Positions 37,183 to 49,900 of a DNA stretch of 64,000 nucleotides are shown here, one piece after another. The translations under genes were made by a program, and so were the position numbers. The first letter of the stretch is position 1; every line of letters begins with the position of its first letter. Under the pieces are notes generated by a model. That model was not told where the DNA came from. It worked only from the letters and a program-made list of their open reading frames with translations, and ran no database searches. Source of the DNA: Volvariella volvacea V23 (taxonomy: Eukaryota; Basidiomycota; Agaricomycetes; Agaricales; Pluteaceae); assembly GCA_000349905.1 (NCBI GenBank), contig KB722737.1, positions 2,121,158-2,185,157 of the forward strand, given 5' to 3'.

Positions 37183-38084
37183 GACGGGAAAAATGGAATG
37201 TAGCCGTAGAACACTATGGACCAGTTCTGTGGTGTAGAATGTTTTGCAGTGTGCTCCTGACGGGCGAACTAGACCATTTCTAGGCGAATTCACACCAGAG
37301 CTGGATTGTGGGATGCATAAAGCATCGGTCAATAAGGACACACATGTACAGACGGAATGAATGGTAGGAGTAGCCAGAGACGACAGGATAAATCTAGGAT
37401 TTATAGTAACCGCGGTGGGCGTCTCCGTGTTCATGGTCGTAACTAGGTCGGGAATAGCCTGAGAAGCGGATACTGCCTCGTGACTGCTCGGTGTCGGTAT
37501 ACATCCCGAGCCACAGGTCATGCTCGTCTCGGGCGGCGCATGCAGGTGAGACGCGCTGGAGACTGGCCGGGAAGCATGGTATCGGGGGACATGGCGGAGA
37601 CTATGCGGAAACGGAAGTTGTTCTATTGTGGCACTGCGGGGCGGGAGAAAGGCCACACATGGAAGCAGTTACAGTGGTATTGAGATTGTGGGTAGATAGG
37701 GAATTGATATGATCGTCAAGGCCAAGGGAGGGTGGTTACGGGTGTCAGCCGAGGGCAATAAGTAGAGTGGTGGAGACAAGGGAGGATCACCTTACAGCGA
37801 GTCTGTAATCATCCACTGCAGAGGCAGGGAGTGTCGTCGAACTTTAGCTTGACAGCTTGTTTTTGTCTGCGCTGGGCGCATCTTTTATCGTCCACTCGAT
37901 TGCGGTCTCAACTTGGCTCGTTCCTATTCTCTTTCCCTGCACTCCCCTTATTATTCTCCCAACCCATCCTTCTTTCTCGTCCCTCCTTCAATCCTTCACC
38001 GTGCATCTCTCAACCAGATCGACGCTGGTGCTGGTCGCCTCTCTCTTCCTGTTCCCCGCAGTCCTCGCCATCGTCCTCTTCGTC
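37183..38084. promoter_or_regulatory. Intergenic region LYS1 / proline-rich gene
   Basis: 902 bp on the same-strand boundary. The last 200 bp before 38085 are C/T-rich on the plus strand, like a fungal promoter/5' UTR. Open frames on the minus strand overlapping the LYS1 end are not convincing. Confidence 0.4.
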
Positions 38085-39444
38085 ATGTCCGAGTTGGCTG
38101 TCTCCCACATCCCTTCCATCTGCATCTCCCCCGCCCCCCCTGAGGAGCCCGTAGTCGAACCATATTCCCCCTTTTCCAACTGCTCCACACCCACCGTCGA
38201 CCAAGTTGATTCCTTCAGGCCGAATCTCTTGACACCCCCTCCCACTAGCTCCCACTTCCCCAGGCAACTCTCCCCTCTTCGTCCTGCCGATGCTCCCGTC
38301 AAGGGAAAAGGTCTTGAGCGTGAACGTTTTGAGGCGCTTCTGAAGGCCTCAAGAGAAAGGAACGCTGCTTTGGGCTCCAAGAAGCCGGTAGACCTCCGCA
38401 AAGAGATCGCGCTCAAGGCTCACAAGAACAAGCAGGGTATGTCATATCTTTTCAATCTCGTCTGACTACTTGCAAAAGTACTCATGTAATTTTCGCTTGG
38501 CCCTGCGTCCCTCTCGTCCTTGTCCTTGAATAGTGGAGCGCCGTGCGCTCTTCCTCTCCAAGGTTTTGGCACCTCCTTCGCCCTCTGCCACGTTCACCCC
38601 GAAGACTCCACCCGAGTCCCCCGCCATCTTCCATTACAGCCTTCCTTCTCCGGGGCTCGAGTCCCCGCTTGCACTCTTTGAATCTCTTAATGAAAGCGCC
38701 GCCAAGGGCGATAGCGTGGTTATCCGAGAACCATGGGTCGAGCAAGTTGATTTCCGTCTTCCAGATGAAATTTTGAAGGAGCGAGGGGAAAAGAGGCATG
38801 CCCCTCACCCAATTCTGTCTCCCGTCTCCTCTGCTCGCAGGATCAACAAGATCTTGCCTTCTTTGGATCAAATTTCTGCCCGGCTCGCATCTCAAGGTCA
38901 TGTATCTCAGCCAGTCGTCGAAGAACGTGCAGCAGCTCGTCCAGGCCGTCTTCCGGCCTTCCTGGCCAACCGCTCAAATCCCAAGGCAAACACAAATGTG
39001 GAGCCTCATGCCGTTCCCACCACCACCCACTCCGAGCGTCCTCCTTTGGCCGGTGTTGGAAGGCTCAAGGCTCCTATTCGTGCTCCACAGCCCATCAAAC
39101 CTGAAGAAAACCCTCGATGCCTCCCACCTAAATCGCCCATGTCCTTATTACCCAAGATCCAAATCACGACTCAAGTAGTTCCACGCACGAACTCAAATTC
39201 GCCTACTGAGCTATCCGAATCCAATCTCTTGGCTTTGGATTCCAGAGAACGTAGAGCACAAGACATGTTATTCACACTTAGACGTCGAACCTTGCCTTCT
39301 GAGCAAGAGATTAATGGCCACGAGGATTCTCCGGATGATAGAAAATCAAAGTGGAAGAGGCACAGCGCCCCTGCTGATCTCTACCCCTTGCGACCACGCA
39401 TCGGATTCGAACATCCCGTCCTTTCTATGCCCGGTGGTTTCTGA
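38085..39444 (+). CDS. Proline/serine-rich protein of unknown function
   Basis: Two exons, 38085-38436 and 38534-39444 (420 aa). I placed the start at ATG 38085 (MSELAVSHIPSICIS) because the open frame upstream has no ATG. A basic helical segment surrounds the intron (ERERFEALLKASRERNAAL, KEIALKAHKNKQVERRALF). The rest is rich in Pro and Ser, with short motifs such as WVEQVDFRLPDEIL and RRAQDMLFTLRRRTLPSE. There is no membrane helix or recognised domain. The helical part may be a coiled coil. Function unknown; likely a mostly disordered cytosolic or nuclear protein. Confidence 0.75.
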
Positions 39445-40280
39445 CTATCATCGCTCTCAGCAGTCACAGTGGACTCGACAAAGGCGACCACGACTGCAAC
39501 TGTGACATCCATTCGTTTCTGGACATTCCTCTTGTTTGTTATGGCTTCGATCTTCTATCTATGACTCTTGTAGAACTACCCACCCTCTATCTATCATCCA
39601 CACTTGTTTCGTGATTTCTTCAAATTCTTTGGTCTTGCCTTTTTGGACGTGTACTTCTCTTCTTGGATTTTTTCACGTGTTTTCTACGAGGTTCTCATCC
39701 TCCCCTTTGAGTGTTTAGGGTATTGGCGGTTTTGGTTTCTCTTCTTTCTTTCTTTCACACTATGCATATACTTCGTCCCTTTCGCTCCCCTTTCTGCTTG
39801 GGATTTTGCTCACACCAAGCAAGTCCCACTGGCAGTGGCTTTGTTTCCTTCCCACATCGTATATGGACAATATCGATCTCACACTCGTTTCTTGAAAACC
39901 ACTGGGCAGCCTTTTTTACTCCCCTCCCCCTCCTCGATTCCGTAACCTCCCTTGTCCCTCACATCCGTGTATCTGTCAGTGCTCGTTGTCGCGGGTCCCG
40001 TACCTGCCACCAGTTGAATACAACCGAGCATTACATTGTAAACCGAGCCCCTGTGAAAATCCGCGTCCAGGCTGAACTATGGGTAATATAGTCATGTTCG
40101 ACTTGTAGATGGATATTACAGGTCCTTTACATTCGAAAGCAATACTTCAAAGCTAGTATGCATCAACCAACGTACTAAATAAATCCTCATATGCAGAGCA
40201 ACAAACCCACATCTATCCGCTCATTATTATATGAAAACAGATGAAAGAGGCGCGAACAGAATTATACTTCCAAAAAATCG
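39445..40280. other. Convergent 3' flanks
   Basis: 836 bp, T-rich, between two converging stop codons. No supported gene or repeat is seen. Confidence 0.45.
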
Positions 40281-42628
40281 TCACCGTCGTCCTGGCCTGC
40301 TCGAACCAGCTGCTGCGTTGGCTGGTTGGCGGTCGTGGCTGCGCTCACGCTCGTTACTCTCATTTGGTCTGGTTTGCGAAGAGGTCCGGGATATGGCTTG
40401 TGCGGGCGCAGGCACGGTCAAGGACGATGCGTCGCGTTCTTCGTACCGAGACCCGTCTTCGTCCGCCGACATGCCAGAGGAGTCCGACGCCGGGTCGTTC
40501 CCGTGATCACGGGCACCGCGTCCATTGTCGCGGTGACGGTCGCGTGCGCCGGTTTCGTGCTCTTGTTCAGAGTCGGAGCTGAAAGAAAAGGGCGATGAAG
40601 GTGGATGAGGAACAAATTCCGAGAGATGGCTCAGGATGTCTCGACGACGAGCTGTTTCGTGAAACGGCAAAAGGCAGAGATGTGTAAGTCGTCATACCCA
40701 AAATGATTGATAATCATGTGACGAAGGATACCCAAGGCGGTATGATGGCCCACAGGGATTCAGGGCAACCATATGTCGCAGAGGCTTTTTTGAAATACGA
40801 GGTTGACGAAAAAGGGCTTACCGTGATCACGCCGCACGTCCTCATCTTCCTCATCCGAGTCCTCAAGCGCATCCCTGCCGGACATGATCTGACGCCAAGC
40901 ATCTAAAATTTGGTTCCGTGAGGGGAATTTGATATTCAGGACAAAAAAAGGCAATGATCGTGTATGATGGCGGGGTCAAAAAACGTGACCTCAGATTTAG
41001 CAAAATAGATAATTCAAGAGATGAGATGGGACAGACGTTGGAGCATGGTCCCCTGTGGGGGGTGTGGTGGGCGGGATGACGGAGGCGGAGGTGGTGGCGG
41101 CTCTGGACGCATGAGTCAACATTAGGGACCCATCCACAGAAAGATGCAACAACTTGCCCACTATTACCGTCGGTCGAAGTTGCTGTGGCGGAGCCACTGG
41201 AGCCGCATCGCGAGGGGTGCCGGGAACGTAATACATGAACTGATTATCCTCTCGCGCTTCCTGGGGGTTGCGTGATCTTGGACGACGGGCTTGAGGGACC
41301 CCTGGTGCAATGGCAGGAGGGGGTATCGTTACCGTAGCATCTGGCATGGGCACGGCTAGCGAACGAAAGGCCTCAATCGATCAGCTACAGCCTAGGACCG
41401 AGAACTTGTAAACCACCTGTGACGAAATGGGGTGCAGCATTCCTGGGCCGTCTGTCTCTTTCGGTGTTTGAAGCCATGAGGGATCGCAGGAAGTTGATAC
41501 GAACAATTTTCATCCTGTACCCCCAGTCGGTCTCACTGGGAGTGTCCACATTCTCCCTTGCCCACTCCTGATCTGTCAGACTGCGCAGTTGGGGAGCTTT
41601 TCCAAGATGCTGTCGAGAGAAATCGTCATCAAAGGGATTGGGCCCCTGGGAATCCTCCATGTAGTAGTAAATATGCCATAGAAATGCCTTTGCGCGATCT
41701 CCCGAGTGAAATTTTTTGGGAAGGAATAAATCTAAAAAGTTGATGTTGTTGTCAAAGTGGACTCCGGCGAGCGGCTAGAGAGGTGACGCCGGAGGCGTCA
41801 ATGCAGGGTCAGCGACGCAGATGCAGATTGAGATTGGGCTTACAGAAGTATGATTCGAAATGACAAAGACCAGATTGACGATGCTCGTCGGCGGGCGCTG
41901 GCCGTCGTTCTGGGCAGACACGCCAGAAACGCGAAGCGTGACGAATGGGCGGGCAGAGCGCGGATGAGCGATGAACTGATCGGTTGCGGGTGGCGCTTAC
42001 TCTTTTCGCCAAGATCTCCTCTGGTGTGGAGGGGGGTGCATTCTGCTCAAAGGGCAGGAGGGCAGCCTTGAGACAGTTCTTGATGCGGGGCGCGTCCTGG
42101 GCATTGCCGTCCGTCTTTTGCAGGGAGGGAACGGGGTGATATGTCCTCAATGCCGTCCTCATTTCTGGGAAAACTGAAAGCTGTGAGTGCTCGACATGGG
42201 GGACATGAAGCAATCCGGGGTGGACGGAGACGGAAAGCTGGGCTTACAGGCCATGGTGGTGTTGATGCGTCCGACGTTGGTCAAGAGGGAGAGCTTGGCA
42301 AGCTCCAGCGCGAACGCGGGGGTCTCTGTCATCTTGTCCTTGAGGACCTTGGAGCACTTGCTGGAGCTTTTGAGGGCGGAGATGTAGAGCTCGCTAAAGT
42401 TGACCTTGGCGGTCTTTCCGGGCAGAGGGCTGGTGAACACTTTTTGGTCGTTGGAGAAGATGTAGTTGAGGAGATCGTATTGAATGTCTCGACGGGTGAG
42501 GGCATCGCCGTCCTCTCTCTTAATGGGCAGAGCCTTGCGGCTGAGGTACCCCGGCCTAGACGCGAGCAGTTGGTGGCGGCAGGGACGGAGGGAGGCGGAC
42601 TCACGGATGGACGGGCTCGGGGGGCCAT
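40281..42628 (-). CDS. INO80-complex Ies1-like subunit, copy A
   Basis: Nine exons: 42628-42605, 42533-42248, 42173-42001, 41909-41844, 41774-41417, 41355-41162, 41100-41037, 40902-40822 and 40651-40281 (538 aa; 1617 nt is divisible by three). Conserved-looking segments are LTRRDIQYDLLNYIFSN, CSKVLKDKMTETPAFALELA, NVGRINTTMAFFPEM, TYHPVPSLQKTDGN, TSIVNLVFVISNHTSPL, RAKAFLWHIYYYME, NPFDDDFSRQHLGKAPQLRS, and in the C-terminal part GTMLQHAWRQIMSGRDALED. Its C-terminus is acidic/basic and disordered. Basidiomycete proteins with this pattern are annotated as INO eighty subunit 1, a chromatin-remodelling subunit; my identification rests on remembered motifs. The exon at 41100-41037 and its donor (41162 or 41168) are least certain. 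Confidence 0.75.
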
Positions 42629-42897
42629 GGGTTCACTGGGGGTTGTGCAGCGGCCATGTGCTGGCTTCAGAGTGGGTGGCTGATACTCGAAGCACTGAAG
42701 ACGGGAAGCATATTCCCAAGATGGACTTTAAATGAGGACGAGAAGGGAACTCGGATGGTTGCTCCCACGTGTCCAGCCCGAGGGCCCTCCTCTCCTCGCT
42801 GATCTCCTGATAGAAGTCCGGACCCATCGATGGCCCCGCACCCTCCCTGCTTAGTCAGCCCCACAAAACCTGCAGCCCGCGTCACTCCTCGCTTGCC
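42629..42897. promoter_or_regulatory. Divergent promoter, Ies1-like copy A / TIM8
   Basis: 269 bp between opposite start codons. No TATA element is evident. Confidence 0.4.
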
Positions 42898-43299
42898 ATG
42901 GCAGACAACTTCAAGTTCGACGAGGCTACCCAGGCAGGTTGCATCCCCGCTCCGTCGCGCTGCTGCTCACCCCCCGCTAGAAGGAGCTCGCTGCCTTTCT
43001 CGAAAAGGAACAAGCCCAGGTCTGCCAGCCCACTCGCGTCGTGTTTGCTGCTCATTCTCCTTTAGGCTCGGGTCAACGCGTCCATTCACAATTTCACAAG
43101 CATGTGTTGGGACAAGTAGGCACTCCCTATTCACTTGCCTAACCCGCTCATTCCTCGTGCCAGGTGCATCACCGGGACGCCCTCCACACGTTTTTCTCGC
43201 GGCGAAGAAGGCTGTTTGGCTAACTGCGTCGAGCGATTCCTGGACACAAGTCTATTCATGGTAAAGAGCATCGAGGAACGTCGTGCACAGCTGTCGTGA
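42898..43299 (+). CDS. TIM8: Mitochondrial import small TIM chaperone Tim8
   Basis: Four exons: 42898-42933, 42981-43019, 43066-43115 and 43164-43299 (86 aa). The twin CX3C motif is complete: CWDKC and CLANC. Family pattern FDEATQ/KELAAFLEKEQAQ/ARVNASIHNFTSMCWDK and CVERFLDTSLFMV is clear. Tim8 with Tim13 escorts hydrophobic precursors across the intermembrane space. The first intron begins with GC (CAG/gcaggt) and ends in ctag. A GT alternative four bases on breaks the frame, so a GC-AG intron is the best reading. Longer open frames over this locus are out of frame with the conserved protein. It converges on the acyltransferase gene, with 85 bp between stops. Confidence 0.93.
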
Positions 43300-43384
43300 T
43301 CTATTTCGCTACACATACCACATAGAGTACCACATTTACCAGGCCACAAATACACAAAGATCGTATACACCGCTCAGAACACAA

Positions 43385-44872
43385 CTAGCCGCGCAGCCTT
43401 CGCACAACGTAGCCCAACGCAGCAGGTCCAAAGAAGCAAAAGGCGTCCAGGACATCCTGCAACCGGCGGAGCCTCACAGGGATCTCAGCTGCAGCTGTCT
43501 TTGGCTTCCCTGCAGCTTGCTGCTCAAAAAATGACGTGACGTAGTCGTCCTTTTCCTTCCACAGCTTGCGCAACCAGACGTCAAACACCGTCTTCTCGTC
43601 CTCTGGAATCTCAACCTGGTCCTTGCTGTTCGTCAGTGGCTGCGTCGCGTGGTTTCCGATGGGGACCTGGGACATGACCTCAAACATCCGCAAGTGAATG
43701 TGGATTTCAGGCGGAGGAACGCCGTCAAGGAATATGGAACGCAGGGTATAGTAGCTTTGGCCGTAGCCCATGGGTGGAATGCCTTTTCAAGTCAGTTTCC
43801 AGCCTGCACTCTCACACATTCGCCTACCTGGGTAAACCATGGTCATGTCAATTAACCGCAGTTCGGGTATACGGGGCGTTAGTGATCTCAAGCTATAATG
43901 AAGCCCTGTGGATCGAGGCAGGAGCATATGCGACAAGTCGGACTTGATGATGCCATAAGCTGTGAATTAGACGTGAAGAGAAAGCAGACCCACAATTCCC
44001 ATCTTGTCTGCAAACTTCTTGCTCACGGGTCTCGTGTTTTGGCTCACGAGGGTCCCCTCCGGGTATAGCAAGAAACAGAAAGGTCTGTCTTCTTGTTCCG
44101 CATTCTTGCCCAGCGCGTCCAGGCTTTCCGCAAGGTGTGCACGGTCAGCCGCCCAGGAACGTGCGAGGAAAATGAACTTGTAGAATTGCATTCCCTGCTC
44201 TCGTTAGTAAGCCTCAGTCCACAACTGACAAGGGCCGACCAACCCAGCCAACGATTGGCACCCATTGCAGGCTCTTCTTCAGCGTGATGAAAACGTGTTT
44301 GTGGACTCCTCTCAGTCCTACAAAGTAGGTCAAGCACCATGCATACCACCAGTCGGCATAAACCTGTTGTAGTGCGCTGTACATGAAGGCCTTGAACGCC
44401 AAGAAAATGTTAGACTTACTTGGTGGTTCGCTATGAGTATAAACTTGTCGGGCAGATTCAACGATGTTACATTCCCTGCAGCGTCTCTGACCACGATCTG
44501 CTCAATTTCCTTATCCGAGAACTTGCCCATGCCCTCCTTCTCAAATGTGATCTTGAGCGACGTAGGCGCAAACCACTGGCACATGAGTACTTGAATCCCG
44601 TCAGGCATTGCGACATGGTGAGATCCAGATCACGTACTCAGAAGGCAGCCAAAAGCGCCCTTGGTGTAGCGTATACCCTCATCGTACAATTGTCTTGCCC
44701 AAAGAAATGGGAGAAAGCGCAGTGGCAGGAGAAATACGAACTGGGAGCCATTGATCATGAGACACCCAAAATTGAACAGTATGCAGAACAAGGCCCCTCT
44801 GATCTTGGCAGACCACGTATTGGGTGGCCTCTGAGAAACAGGGAGCATGTGCAGTGGTGGAGTGGCGACCAT
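43385..44872 (-). CDS. Lysophospholipid acyltransferase, PlsC/LCLAT1-like
   Basis: Six exons: 44872-44638, 44589-44420, 44363-44244, 44194-43994, 43942-43828 and 43782-43385 (412 aa). Motif I is NHQVYADWWYAW (His-x4-Asp), followed by VFITLKKSLQWVPIVGW and motif III LLYPEGTLVS (Glu-Gly-Thr). The N-terminus has a hydrophobic segment (LFCILFNFGCLMINGSQFVF), and the C-terminus another (VLDAFCFFGPAALGYVV) followed by RRLRG. These enzymes transfer acyl groups from acyl-CoA to lysophospholipids (LPA, lysocardiolipin or lyso-PI) at the ER. The precise acceptor cannot be told. Start chosen at the first ATG (44872) in the open frame. Confidence 0.9.
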
Positions 44873-45512
44873 TGGTCCAAGAGATCGGGGTGTGTGGTCC
44901 ACGTTCTGTGACGGTTGCAGTTCAGGGGTTAGCTTGCAGACTGTTAGCTTGGTCGAAAGACGACGGCGCCTCAGCAGAGATGGTGCGAGGAGAAAACGGC
45001 TATCTCGCTGAGTGAATACGCAGTATACCGCCGGGAATAAGGCACCAAGCGTCCCAACAAATCATGCTCGTGACGTAAGCCCATTGCCGACCTTCAGGCC
45101 ATCACCGACGGGCAGAGCGATTGCAGAGGGCGTTCAGCGACGCAGAGGGCATCCGCGTCCCGGTCATGGCAGTTATCGTGCCCTGGAAGGCCTAAATCGC
45201 GCCCATCGGATGCGCTGCAACTAAGTTAGCGACGTACGGCCATCATTCAGGCTGTCGTGACAGGCTGCATGCTCCTGACAGGTTTAAATACTGAGAATGG
45301 TTGCAGCCAACCGCGACTCTCGCTCAGCCAGCATCGTAGCTCCGAGGTGGATGACCCACCACGTGCCATCGGTACGTCCATTTACTCGCCCCATGACCCA
45401 GACACCGGTGGAGGAAACCGGGCTCGATGCATGCCTGGCTGCTATGCACCCTGCCTGATGCCCAATTGCTTTCAGACACTCCCATCACCTCGCAGGCGCA
45501 CGCACCCGACAA
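44873..45512. promoter_or_regulatory. Divergent promoter, acyltransferase / F-box gene
   Basis: 640 bp between opposite start codons. tttaaata near 45284 is a possible TATA-like element about 225 bp upstream of the F-box gene. No other feature is evident. Confidence 0.4.
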
Positions 45513-46571
45513 ATGAACTCCTCAGACCACCGTCCCCGGTTCATTGACGACCTCGTACCCCTCATCCTCGAATGTCACGACTACTGGTGGCCACGCGACT
45601 TTTGTCGTCTCGCCCAGGTCTCTTCCGCCTGGCTGTGGCACGTCCGCAAACGCCTATACGCACAGCCCGTGGTCAACAGCTATCATAGCGCAACACTACT
45701 CTCCGATGCATTATCCCATAATCCCCATCTCTCAAGTCTCATACAGGGACTACGCCTGCTCCCAGTCGCATCACACCGTCACGCTTCACGGGACTTGGGT
45801 GGAGTCCGCTTTCTGCTGGGCCTTGGCGGCCTCCGCTCTATTACGTTGGGGGGTGACCTTTCGGAGGGGGCGGAGCGATTCTTGCAGCTCGTGGCGGATC
45901 CTCAGCACGTAGAGCAGCTGCATGTTACTGGGAGTCTGTTGATGGGTTCGGTCGGATCCATGCCTTCGTTGGAGTGGAGCGATACGATGGCCATGTTCTT
46001 TCCCAATCTCAAGCAATTGCGACTCTCACACATCGAACTGGATATAGTCCCTCCCTCTATCCCATATCAACTTCACTTGACGGATCTCACCCTGGATCAA
46101 GTGTCCATTGTCGGAGGATTTTTGTCACATCTCGTACACGACTCAAAGAAGCTAGGTCAGCTGCGCGTGTCCACCGATAGTTCTGCGGACATGGACGAAC
46201 AAATCGGACTCTTGTTCGACACATGCGCCGTTGACACGTTAGCCTACGAGGTCTGTGCGGGGAACCCTGCACCGAGCCCGGAGATATTTTCATCCGACTC
46301 AGCTACCACACTTTCGGAACTTCGACGCGTCTGCCTCAAGGTGGATGCCATCGACTGGGAGGCGCTTCAGAGGATTTGCGAGCGGTGCAGAAATTTGGAG
46401 GAGCTCGAGATATCATGTCATAGGATGATCGCGGTCCCTTTGTTGCAATGGGAGGCCCTGATTGGAGAAGCACGCTCGCTAAGAAGGTTCGGTGTGCCCA
46501 GAAAGACGGAAGGCCTAGAAGGCCTACGGACGGTGTGCAGACAAAGAAACATTGATCTGTTCTCCTGTTAA
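45513..46571 (+). CDS. F-box-like protein with leucine-rich C-terminus
   Basis: Single exon, 352 aa. The N-terminus fits an F-box-like helix bundle (FIDDLVPLILECHDYWWPRD, FCRLAQVSSAWLWHVRKRLY). Irregular leucine-rich segments follow: GGLRSITLGGDLSEGAERFL, FFPNLKQLRLSHIELD and RCRNLEELEISCHRM. F-box proteins dock targets to SCF ubiquitin ligases, and basidiomycetes carry large, fast-evolving sets of them. Target unknown. The absence of introns contrasts with most neighbours. Confidence 0.85.
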   Translation: MNSSDHRPRFIDDLVPLILECHDYWWPRDFCRLAQVSSAWLWHVRKRLYAQPVVNSYHSATLLSDALSHNPHLSSLIQGLRLLPVASHRHASRDLGGVRFLLGLGGLRSITLGGDLSEGAERFLQLVADPQHVEQLHVTGSLLMGSVGSMPSLEWSDTMAMFFPNLKQLRLSHIELDIVPPSIPYQLHLTDLTLDQVSIVGGFLSHLVHDSKKLGQLRVSTDSSADMDEQIGLLFDTCAVDTLAYEVCAGNPAPSPEIFSSDSATTLSELRRVCLKVDAIDWEALQRICERCRNLEELEISCHRMIAVPLLQWEALIGEARSLRRFGVPRKTEGLEGLRTVCRQRNIDLFSC

Positions 46572-46963
46572 TCTTCTCGTGTTGTGGCGTTATTGTACAC
46601 TCGTGGATTAATGAACTGGATACGTAGGACAGTCCATAGGTAGGATACTCCGGAGCAGTGGTAATACATAATTGGGGTCATAATAGTGATAGTGCGAGTT
46701 GCCCCTGGCAGCGCGGGTTGAGCCGATCGGGTAAGTGAATTTGTGGTTTGACTCTGAATCTCAGGCAGCCCGTTGTGCTTGTCCTCATCCCAGGCCGGAG
46801 GACGCATCGTGCAGTCGCAAGTTCGTGCTGACCTTGATCCTTCTCGCGACGCTCCGCCTTGCCCAGATTGCTCTTTTGCGTCCTCCTCCTCCCCCTCTCC
46901 TTTCCCGCCAGTTTCGCTTTTGTTCTCAATAACATTCCTTCCCAACTTTGCCCTGACCCAATA
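46572..46963. promoter_or_regulatory. Intergenic region F-box gene / hydrolase gene
   Basis: 392 bp on the same-strand boundary. A C/T-rich stretch (46870-46925) just before the hydrolase start fits a 5' UTR or core promoter. Confidence 0.4.
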
Positions 46964-49900
46964 ATGCATTCCATCGCCTCTCGTCATCAGCAGCCAGCTC
47001 CCTCCCCTGTCGCTGTCCATCGTCTCGTGCGCAAGAGCTCGTCCTATTTATCACTCAAGAGCGACAAAGACACCACACCCACTGAATCGACCACACCTTT
47101 GCCTCCGTCGTCCGAGTTTTCAGGGCCATCATCACATACACCAAAGACATCTTACTTCGACGCATATCCTAGGTCCAAGCCCCCTTCTATTCAACGCTCT
47201 ACCAAGGCCAAAACACGTGTAGGTTCTCTGTCTCGAAGCAACACTTCAGTCACCGAACGCAATCGTAATATATGGGACAACTCATCTCAGGAACCCTCTT
47301 ACGTCTTTCCCTCTTTTGACACGACAGAGGATGTTGAAGACTACACCCCTTACCCATTAACGCCAAAACCCCATTCCAGGACACGCTCGACCACCAGCTC
47401 ATCCGCAAAATCACATCGGAGAGACACATCGTCTGTACCCCAACTCCGCTTTTCAGGCTCCTCCTCCACGCAACACACAGAGACACCCCCCAGAACACCT
47501 ATCGACATCACAGCATCCTCCGAGTCCTTGGATCAGTTTCCCGTGGTCGTCGCTGCCCCCGTCGCTGGCGTTGAAACGATGGACGCACTGGTCGACGGTA
47601 TGAATGGGGGAGACGATTTCAGAAGCTCAAGCCGGTCGTCAAGGTTTGGCATACCAGGTCACCATCCGCTGTACCTTCCACCCCTCCCCACTCCACCTCC
47701 GGGGGTCGTCCTTGGTGGCGGGAAACCTAGGAGGTCAAAACCACGGCCAAAATCCATCCCCTCGGATTCTAGCGCGTCGGACGAGGGCGAGGAGGCGGTG
47801 AGCGCACCATCCCGGCGGCGTAGGACGCGCCAGTCGTCTTCCCGGACGACCTCGAGTACGGGTACGGGCTCGAGTTTGCCGTCATCAGCTGCCCCAACCC
47901 CTGAACAGCGGGCTACGCCGCCCCCCAAGGCGATCGCCGATGGCATTCCAAGAAAAATTGGGCTGGTCGAGATGCGAAAAACTGTCGTTCCTTCGATATC
48001 CGAGATCATTCGCACCTATGCACCTCAGGAACTACGGAACAAGCCACCACCATCACGCGCTTCGTCGGTGTACGTCCACAGTCATGCTGGATCTCATACA
48101 GTAATAGAAGAGCGTGATTCCGAGCAAGAAGCTCTCAATCAGGCGGATGAAGTCGATATTGTATCACGTTCGTCAATCGATAGTGTTGCTGATGAAGTGC
48201 AGCGGACGCTACGTGTACAGGCCATAGTAAAATCACCTCCTCCACCGCTGCCCCCTCCACCCTCAACTGTACCACCATCCTCATTCCCCAAGCGTCATTC
48301 CATCATGTCCGACAATGCTAGTATTTGTAGTCCCAGATCCGACCCAGGGGGCGCATCATCCTCAATACACTCCTCAGCAGCGTCCTTTGTGCAGCCACCA
48401 TCACCCTTTGAATCCACAACATTCCTTGCTTCGTTGAAACCTCCCTCCCCTTCTCAAGCTGTCGCACAGTATCTCCGTTCTGCCAGACTTACGACTTTGT
48501 TGAAGCTGACACGAGCCCCTCATGCATCTCAAGACACCCCACTACGTGTCAGCCTTTCTGATCTAGGAAGCTCAACCGGGCATCCTGTTGTTGTCTTCTT
48601 GGGCTTGGGGTGTGTCCGCCATATCATGGGCCTGTACGATGAGATGGCGGAATGCTTGGGTTTGAGATTGATTACAATCGATCGGTAAGTCCATTACAGC
48701 ATTCCCTTTTTGTGACGTACTTGACATGCCTGGCAGATGGGGCTTGGGTAAGACAGATTCGCGGTCCAAGTCTTCCAAAGGGATCGTCCAATGGGCTGCC
48801 ATTGTCGAGGAAGTCTTGGACTTGCTGCATATCGAGCAATGCAGTATTATGGCACACTCCGCTGGTGCACCGTATGCCCTCTCCTTTGCAAACAAGGTAC
48901 CTCACCGAATAGTCGGAGATATATGTTTGCTTGCACCATGGGTTGGCGGGGGCGAGGGTAAGCCTACACCAGTTGTTGTAAGAGATAGATCCTTATTTTA
49001 CTATGTCTACAGGGGGTTACAAGTGGCTTAAATATGTCCCAAACGGCATACTCAAGACCGCTCAAGCTGCCGAATGGAGGTTGCAAGCATGGATGATCGG
49101 CAAGCCCCCAACAATATCTTATCAGGGTATTGGCTACACTGCGCAAACTCCGAGCACCAAGTCCTCTCCAAATCGGTCAGCAACCTCACCACCCCCACCC
49201 GAATCAGTATACCCGCACTCAAACTCGAATGATCGTAAAGCACGGTCACGTCCTAGCATCGGGTCGAGTAGCTTCAGCGAGTATGATGATCTGAGAGATT
49301 TTGAAGGCAGATTCGAAAGCCATAGTACGTTGGAAGCGGCGATGCCGTCTAGCCCTACCAAAGGTAGCGCCAAGGGGAACGGAACGCACGTGCCCAAACG
49401 AAAATCTTCCAGAGGATTTCTGGAAAGACTCAAGGGGGGAGGATCGAGCAACGCCACAGGCTCAGAGGAGAAATCTGGACCAGGGAAGAAGTTGAAGGCG
49501 TTGCGCTCCATGGGATCACTCAAGGGCAAATCACTGACGTCTACAAAAAAGTCGTCAGGTCCTCCGAGCCCAGCTTTACCTCCATCTGTGCCCCTGGAAG
49601 TGGGGCTCGGGCTGGGAGATTTGAATTGGACAAAGCCTACAGGATCAGATGCTTCGTTCAACGGATCTCTGACGGGTATGTCCGCGGATCGGCATTCCAT
49701 ACAGGACAACCACCCTGGGTCTGCGTCAACGTCAAATGGGGCAACGGGAGCAAGTGCTAGCAATGGAGGTAATAGCGGAGGTAGTGGCGGTATTATGTAC
49801 ATACCTGGTGGGGGTCGACGTGCGACAGGAAGAAGGTCGATCTCTTTCTCTTCGCCCAAATCTCCAATGTCGGCACCATCATCGCCGGTGCCTAGTAGCA

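Noticed and set aside
40281..41660. Treating 40281-41660 and 41809-42628 as separate genes
   Set aside because: Splicing gives one continuous frame that matches the paralogue at 52299-54011 through the N-terminal core, so they are one gene.
42830..43264. 144-codon plus-strand ORF over TIM8
   Set aside because: It is out of frame with the twin-CX3C TIM8 protein recovered by splicing.
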